Of a DNA stretch of 7,226 nt, positions 5,084-7,226 are shown in pieces; the stretch's first letter is position 1; each line of letters begins with the position of its first letter. The DNA is from Xanthobacteraceae bacterium. Lineage in GTDB: Bacteria; Pseudomonadota; Alphaproteobacteria; Rhizobiales; Xanthobacteraceae. The DNA is taken from positions 1 to 7,226 of the forward strand of contig JASHVC010000446.1 of NCBI GenBank assembly GCA_030039655.1, in the 5' to 3' direction. Made by a program: the position numbers and the translations under genes. Below the pieces are notes generated by a model. That model did not search any database. It saw only the letters and a list, made by a program, of their open reading frames with translations, and was not told the DNA's origin.

Positions 5084-6493
5084 ATGCCGCGGACTTTGTT
5101 CGACAAGATCTGGGATTTCCATCTGGTCGGACAACGCAGTGACGGCCGCGATCTTATTTATATCGATCGTCACGTCCTGCACGAACTGCACGCGCACCAT
5201 GCGTTCACCCACATGGAGAAGGAACATCGAGCGGTCCACAGACCCGACCTCACTTTCGCGGTCCAGGATCACACGGTCGCCACCAAGCCCGGCCGCAATG
5301 ACGAGACCAACCCTTCGGGAAGCGCGTTTCTCAAGTCGATGCGCGAAGGCACGCGCCGGAATGGCATAAGACTCTTCGACATCGACGATCCCCAACAAGG
5401 CATTTCCCACGTCGTGGCGCCGGAAGTCGGAATGGTGCTGCCCGGCGCGACCCACGCGGTTCCTGACAGCCACGCCAGCACCGTCGGCGGCGTCGGCGCG
5501 CTGGCGTTCGGCTGCGGCGCCAGCGAAATGACCCACATTCTCATCACGCAAGTGATGGCGCTCAAGCGGCCGAAGCGCATGCGGGCGCGGCTCGACGGGC
5601 GGCTGTTGGCCCACGTGAGCGCTAAGGATGTGGCGCTACGGCTCATCGCCGAACTCGGGGTCGCGGGCGCGCGCGGACATGTGGTCGAGTATGCGGGCAC
5701 AGCGATTGGCGCTATGCCGATCGAACAGCGCATGACCCTGTGTAATCTCAACATCGAGATGGGCGGCCGCTCGGGTTTCGTTGCGCCGGACGACAAGACT
5801 TTCGCCTGGTTGCACGGTCGTCCTTATGCGCCGAAAGATGCGATGTGGGATTGCGCGCTCGCGCACTGGCGCATGCTGGCCACCGACCTCGAAGCCCAGT
5901 TCGACCGCGAGGTCACGCTGGATTGCAGCGCGCTGGAGCCGCAAATCACCTGGGGCACCGACCCGAGCCAGGTGGTTGGCATTTCGGGCCGCGTTCCCGA
6001 ACCGGCGGCAATCGTTCCAACTCGCCGCGCCGCAGCCGAAAGCGCATTCGCCTACATGGGACTGCAGCCAGGGACAGCGCTCAATGGGCTGCCGATCAAT
6101 CGCGTCTTCATCGGCTCATGCACAAACAGCCGGCTGCCCGATCTCAAGGTAGCGGCTGCGGTGGTGCGCGGACGGCGCGTCGCTGACGGCGTTGCCGCCA
6201 TGGTGGTACCGGGCTCCACGAGCGTGAAGCGCGAGGCGGAGGCGGCGGGACTGGACCGCGTGTTCCGCGACGCCGGTTTCTTCTGGGGCGAATCCGGTTG
6301 CTCCATGTGTGCCGGCGGCAATGGCGACCGCGGCGCGCCGGGCGAGCGCTGCGTCTCCACCACCAATCGCAATTTCGAAAATCGCCAGGGACCCAAGGTC
6401 CGTACGCATCTGGCGAGTCCGGCAACGGCCGCGGCCAGCGCGATTGCTGGGCGCATTGCCGACGTGCGCCAACTGCTGTCGGGGGCCGCCTGA
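5084..6493 (+). CDS. Aconitase-family hydro-lyase large subunit (LeuC-like)
   Basis: Large subunit of a two-subunit [4Fe-4S] dehydratase of the isopropylmalate isomerase/aconitase family, 469 residues (LeuC is about 465-470). The three cluster cysteines are kept: C346 in I-G-S-C-T-N-S-R, and C406 and C409 in S-G-C-S-M-C. Other family motifs are D-R-H near 28-30, P-D-S-H-A-S-T (127-133, usual G-D-S-H-T-S-T), and G-E-R-C-V-S-T-T-N-R-N-F-E-N-R-Q-G (420-436). It departs from housekeeping LeuC at 34-49, where the usual T-S-P-Q-A-F-D-G-L-R becomes a His-rich H-A-H-H-A-F-T-H-M-E, and after the last cysteine (A-G-G-N for L-A-M-N). Most automatic annotation would call it 3-isopropylmalate dehydratase. 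With an isocitrate lyase/PEPM gene in the operon, I think another branched acid is the likelier substrate. ATG 5084 gives the family's normal N-terminus and has AGAGAAG 6 nt upstream; a TTG at 4994 is rejected. Confidence 0.9.
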   Translation: MPRTLFDKIWDFHLVGQRSDGRDLIYIDRHVLHELHAHHAFTHMEKEHRAVHRPDLTFAVQDHTVATKPGRNDETNPSGSAFLKSMREGTRRNGIRLFDIDDPQQGISHVVAPEVGMVLPGATHAVPDSHASTVGGVGALAFGCGASEMTHILITQVMALKRPKRMRARLDGRLLAHVSAKDVALRLIAELGVAGARGHVVEYAGTAIGAMPIEQRMTLCNLNIEMGGRSGFVAPDDKTFAWLHGRPYAPKDAMWDCALAHWRMLATDLEAQFDREVTLDCSALEPQITWGTDPSQVVGISGRVPEPAAIVPTRRAAAESAFAYMGLQPGTALNGLPINRVFIGSCTNSRLPDLKVAAAVVRGRRVADGVAAMVVPGSTSVKREAEAAGLDRVFRDAGFFWGESGCSMCAGGNGDRGAPGERCVSTTNRNFENRQGPKVRTHLASPATAAASAIAGRIADVRQLLSGAA

Positions 6494-7119
6494 TGCAGGC
6501 GTTCAGCAACCACACGGCCATCGCGGCGCCGCTGCTCAAGGACGACATCAACACCGACCAGATCGCTCCAGTTCTGCATTCGCGCGACCTCAAGGAAGAC
6601 TACAAAGCGATGCTGTTTTATCGCACGCGCCGGCGTGAGGACGGCAGCCAGAACCCCGATTTCGTTCTCAACAAACCGCAGTTCCGCAATGCTGGCATCC
6701 TGGTGACGGGGAATAATTTCGGCGCCGGCTCCTCGCGCGAAACGGCGGTGTGGAGCATGCTGGCCAACAACATCCGCGTCATCATCGCCAAGAGCTTTGC
6801 CGACATCTATCGCGAGAACTGCCTGCAGAACGGCTTACTGCCGATCGTGCTCGAGCCGGCTGCGGCCGATGCGTTCGCGGCGCGCGTGATGACAGTCAAT
6901 GGCACGGCGCCGTTTATCGTCGATCTGGTCAGCCAACGCATCAGCGGGCCGGGCGGCGCCGACGTGGCTTTCGACATCACCGCCGCCGACCGCACGCGCT
7001 TGCTTGAAGGACTCGACGATATCGGGCTAACGCTCAAGCACATGAAGGAGATCGTTAGTTGGGAGCAGCGCGCCGCAGCGGCTCAGCCGTGGCTGCAGAC
7101 CGCAAAGGACAGCCGCTAA
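6493..7119 (+). CDS. Aconitase-family hydro-lyase small subunit (LeuD-like)
   Basis: Small (swivel-domain) subunit that completes the active site of the LeuC-like protein, 208 residues (E. coli LeuD 201). Family motifs are D-D-I-N-T-D-Q-I-A-P (17-26), N-P-D-F-V-L-N (54-60), G-N-N-F-G-A-G-S-S-R-E (73-83), S-F-A-D-I-Y (101-106) and N-G-L-L-P-I-V-L (113-120). S81-R82-E83 retains the catalytic Ser/substrate-binding Arg of the family. Unlike usual LeuD (G-C-G-S-S-R-E-H-A-P-W), the flanking residues are A78, T84 and V86. The substrate loop (27-45, with K34, D36 and Y43-R44) also differs from leucine-pathway LeuD. The ATG overlaps the stop of the large-subunit gene by one base (TGATG), which indicates translational coupling and equimolar subunits. 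Next gene: ICL/PEPM family, 18 bp later. Subunit identity is secure; substrate is uncertain. Confidence 0.9.
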   Translation: MQAFSNHTAIAAPLLKDDINTDQIAPVLHSRDLKEDYKAMLFYRTRRREDGSQNPDFVLNKPQFRNAGILVTGNNFGAGSSRETAVWSMLANNIRVIIAKSFADIYRENCLQNGLLPIVLEPAAADAFAARVMTVNGTAPFIVDLVSQRISGPGGADVAFDITAADRTRLLEGLDDIGLTLKHMKEIVSWEQRAAAAQPWLQTAKDSR

Positions 7120-7137
7120 CGCAAAGGGAGTCGCGCG

Positions 7138-7226
7138 ATGAGCGTGAGAAAGAAATTCAAGGCGATCATGTCGGGCAAGCGCCTGGTTCTCATGCCCGGC
7201 GCCTACGACGCGCTTTCAGCCCGCAT
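7138..7226 (+). CDS. Isocitrate lyase/PEP mutase superfamily enzyme (N-terminus only)
   Basis: The first 29 codons of a gene cut by the right edge. The N-terminus is basic and helical, followed by L-V-L-M-P-G-A-Y-D-A-L-S-A-R (residues 16-29). 'PGAxDALSAR' is the hallmark start of the ICL/PEPM superfamily (methylisocitrate lyase PrpB, 2,3-dimethylmalate lyase, oxaloacetate decarboxylase, PEP mutase), where this strand and loop begin the TIM barrel that binds the Mg2+-chelated 2-oxo/enolate acid. A strong ribosome-binding site, AAGGGAG (7124-7130), lies 7 nt before the ATG. It starts 18 bp after the LeuD-like stop on the same strand, so it is surely in that operon. It probably cleaves (or otherwise acts on) the hydrated product made by the LeuCD-like pair. 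Catalytic residues (the K-K-C-G-H loop) are beyond the window, so the member cannot be named. Confidence 0.82.
   Translation, partial: MSVRKKFKAIMSGKRLVLMPGAYDALSAR

Noticed and set aside
5039..5614. 191-codon minus-strand frame over the start of the LeuC-like gene
   Set aside because: Antisense to well-conserved LeuC-like coding sequence, with low-complexity composition.
1..7226. CRISPR arrays, insertion sequences, phage genes, tRNA or rRNA
   Set aside because: No regularly spaced repeats, transposase or integrase motifs, terminal inverted repeats or structural RNA signatures seen. The gene content looks chromosomal.

Overview
This 7.2 kb window is GC-rich (roughly 60% by eye) and densely coded. 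Its protein families suggest an alphaproteobacterium, probably of the Hyphomicrobiales (Bradyrhizobium/Rhodopseudomonas-like). The signs are a Cache-HAMP-GGDEF sensor, an OmpR-type regulator paired with a lone cyclic-nucleotide-binding protein, a PROSC/YggS protein, and a second leuCD-like pair followed by an isocitrate lyase/PEP-mutase gene. The taxonomic call is inference; there is no rRNA or tRNA here.

Layout. (1) A small four-helix K+-channel-like protein on + (7-525) converges on a two-gene minus-strand unit: an OmpR-family response regulator (1024-1710), then a CNB-only protein (554-1012). (2) A gap of about 350 bp (1711-2058) holds no gene I can support. (3) A minus-strand yggS (2059-2739) is divergent from a + strand membrane diguanylate cyclase (2841-4502). 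The short region between them carries a 17-bp perfect palindrome, an 11-bp inverted repeat and a 12-bp direct repeat. (4) The cyclase converges on a VOC-fold protein (4511-4957), and the stop codons of both genes lie inside one perfect 7-bp-stem hairpin. (5) A + strand operon runs off the right edge: an aconitase-family large subunit (LeuC-like, 5084-6493), an overlapping small subunit (LeuD-like, 6493-7119), and the start of an isocitrate lyase/PEP-mutase superfamily gene (7138 onward).

How the genes may work together. The left and middle parts are mostly signalling: a regulator with a cyclic-nucleotide sensor, and a c-di-GMP synthase with an extracytoplasmic sensor. The right part is catabolic. 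A LeuCD-like hydro-lyase next to a PEPM/ICL-type C-C lyase resembles the dimethylmaleate hydratase plus 2,3-dimethylmalate lyase pair of nicotinate fermentation. The paralogs here depart from housekeeping LeuCD at several conserved positions. I therefore read the cluster as a hydratase/lyase module for a branched C5-C6 di- or tricarboxylic acid rather than leucine synthesis. This is the most interesting hypothesis in the window, and it is inference.
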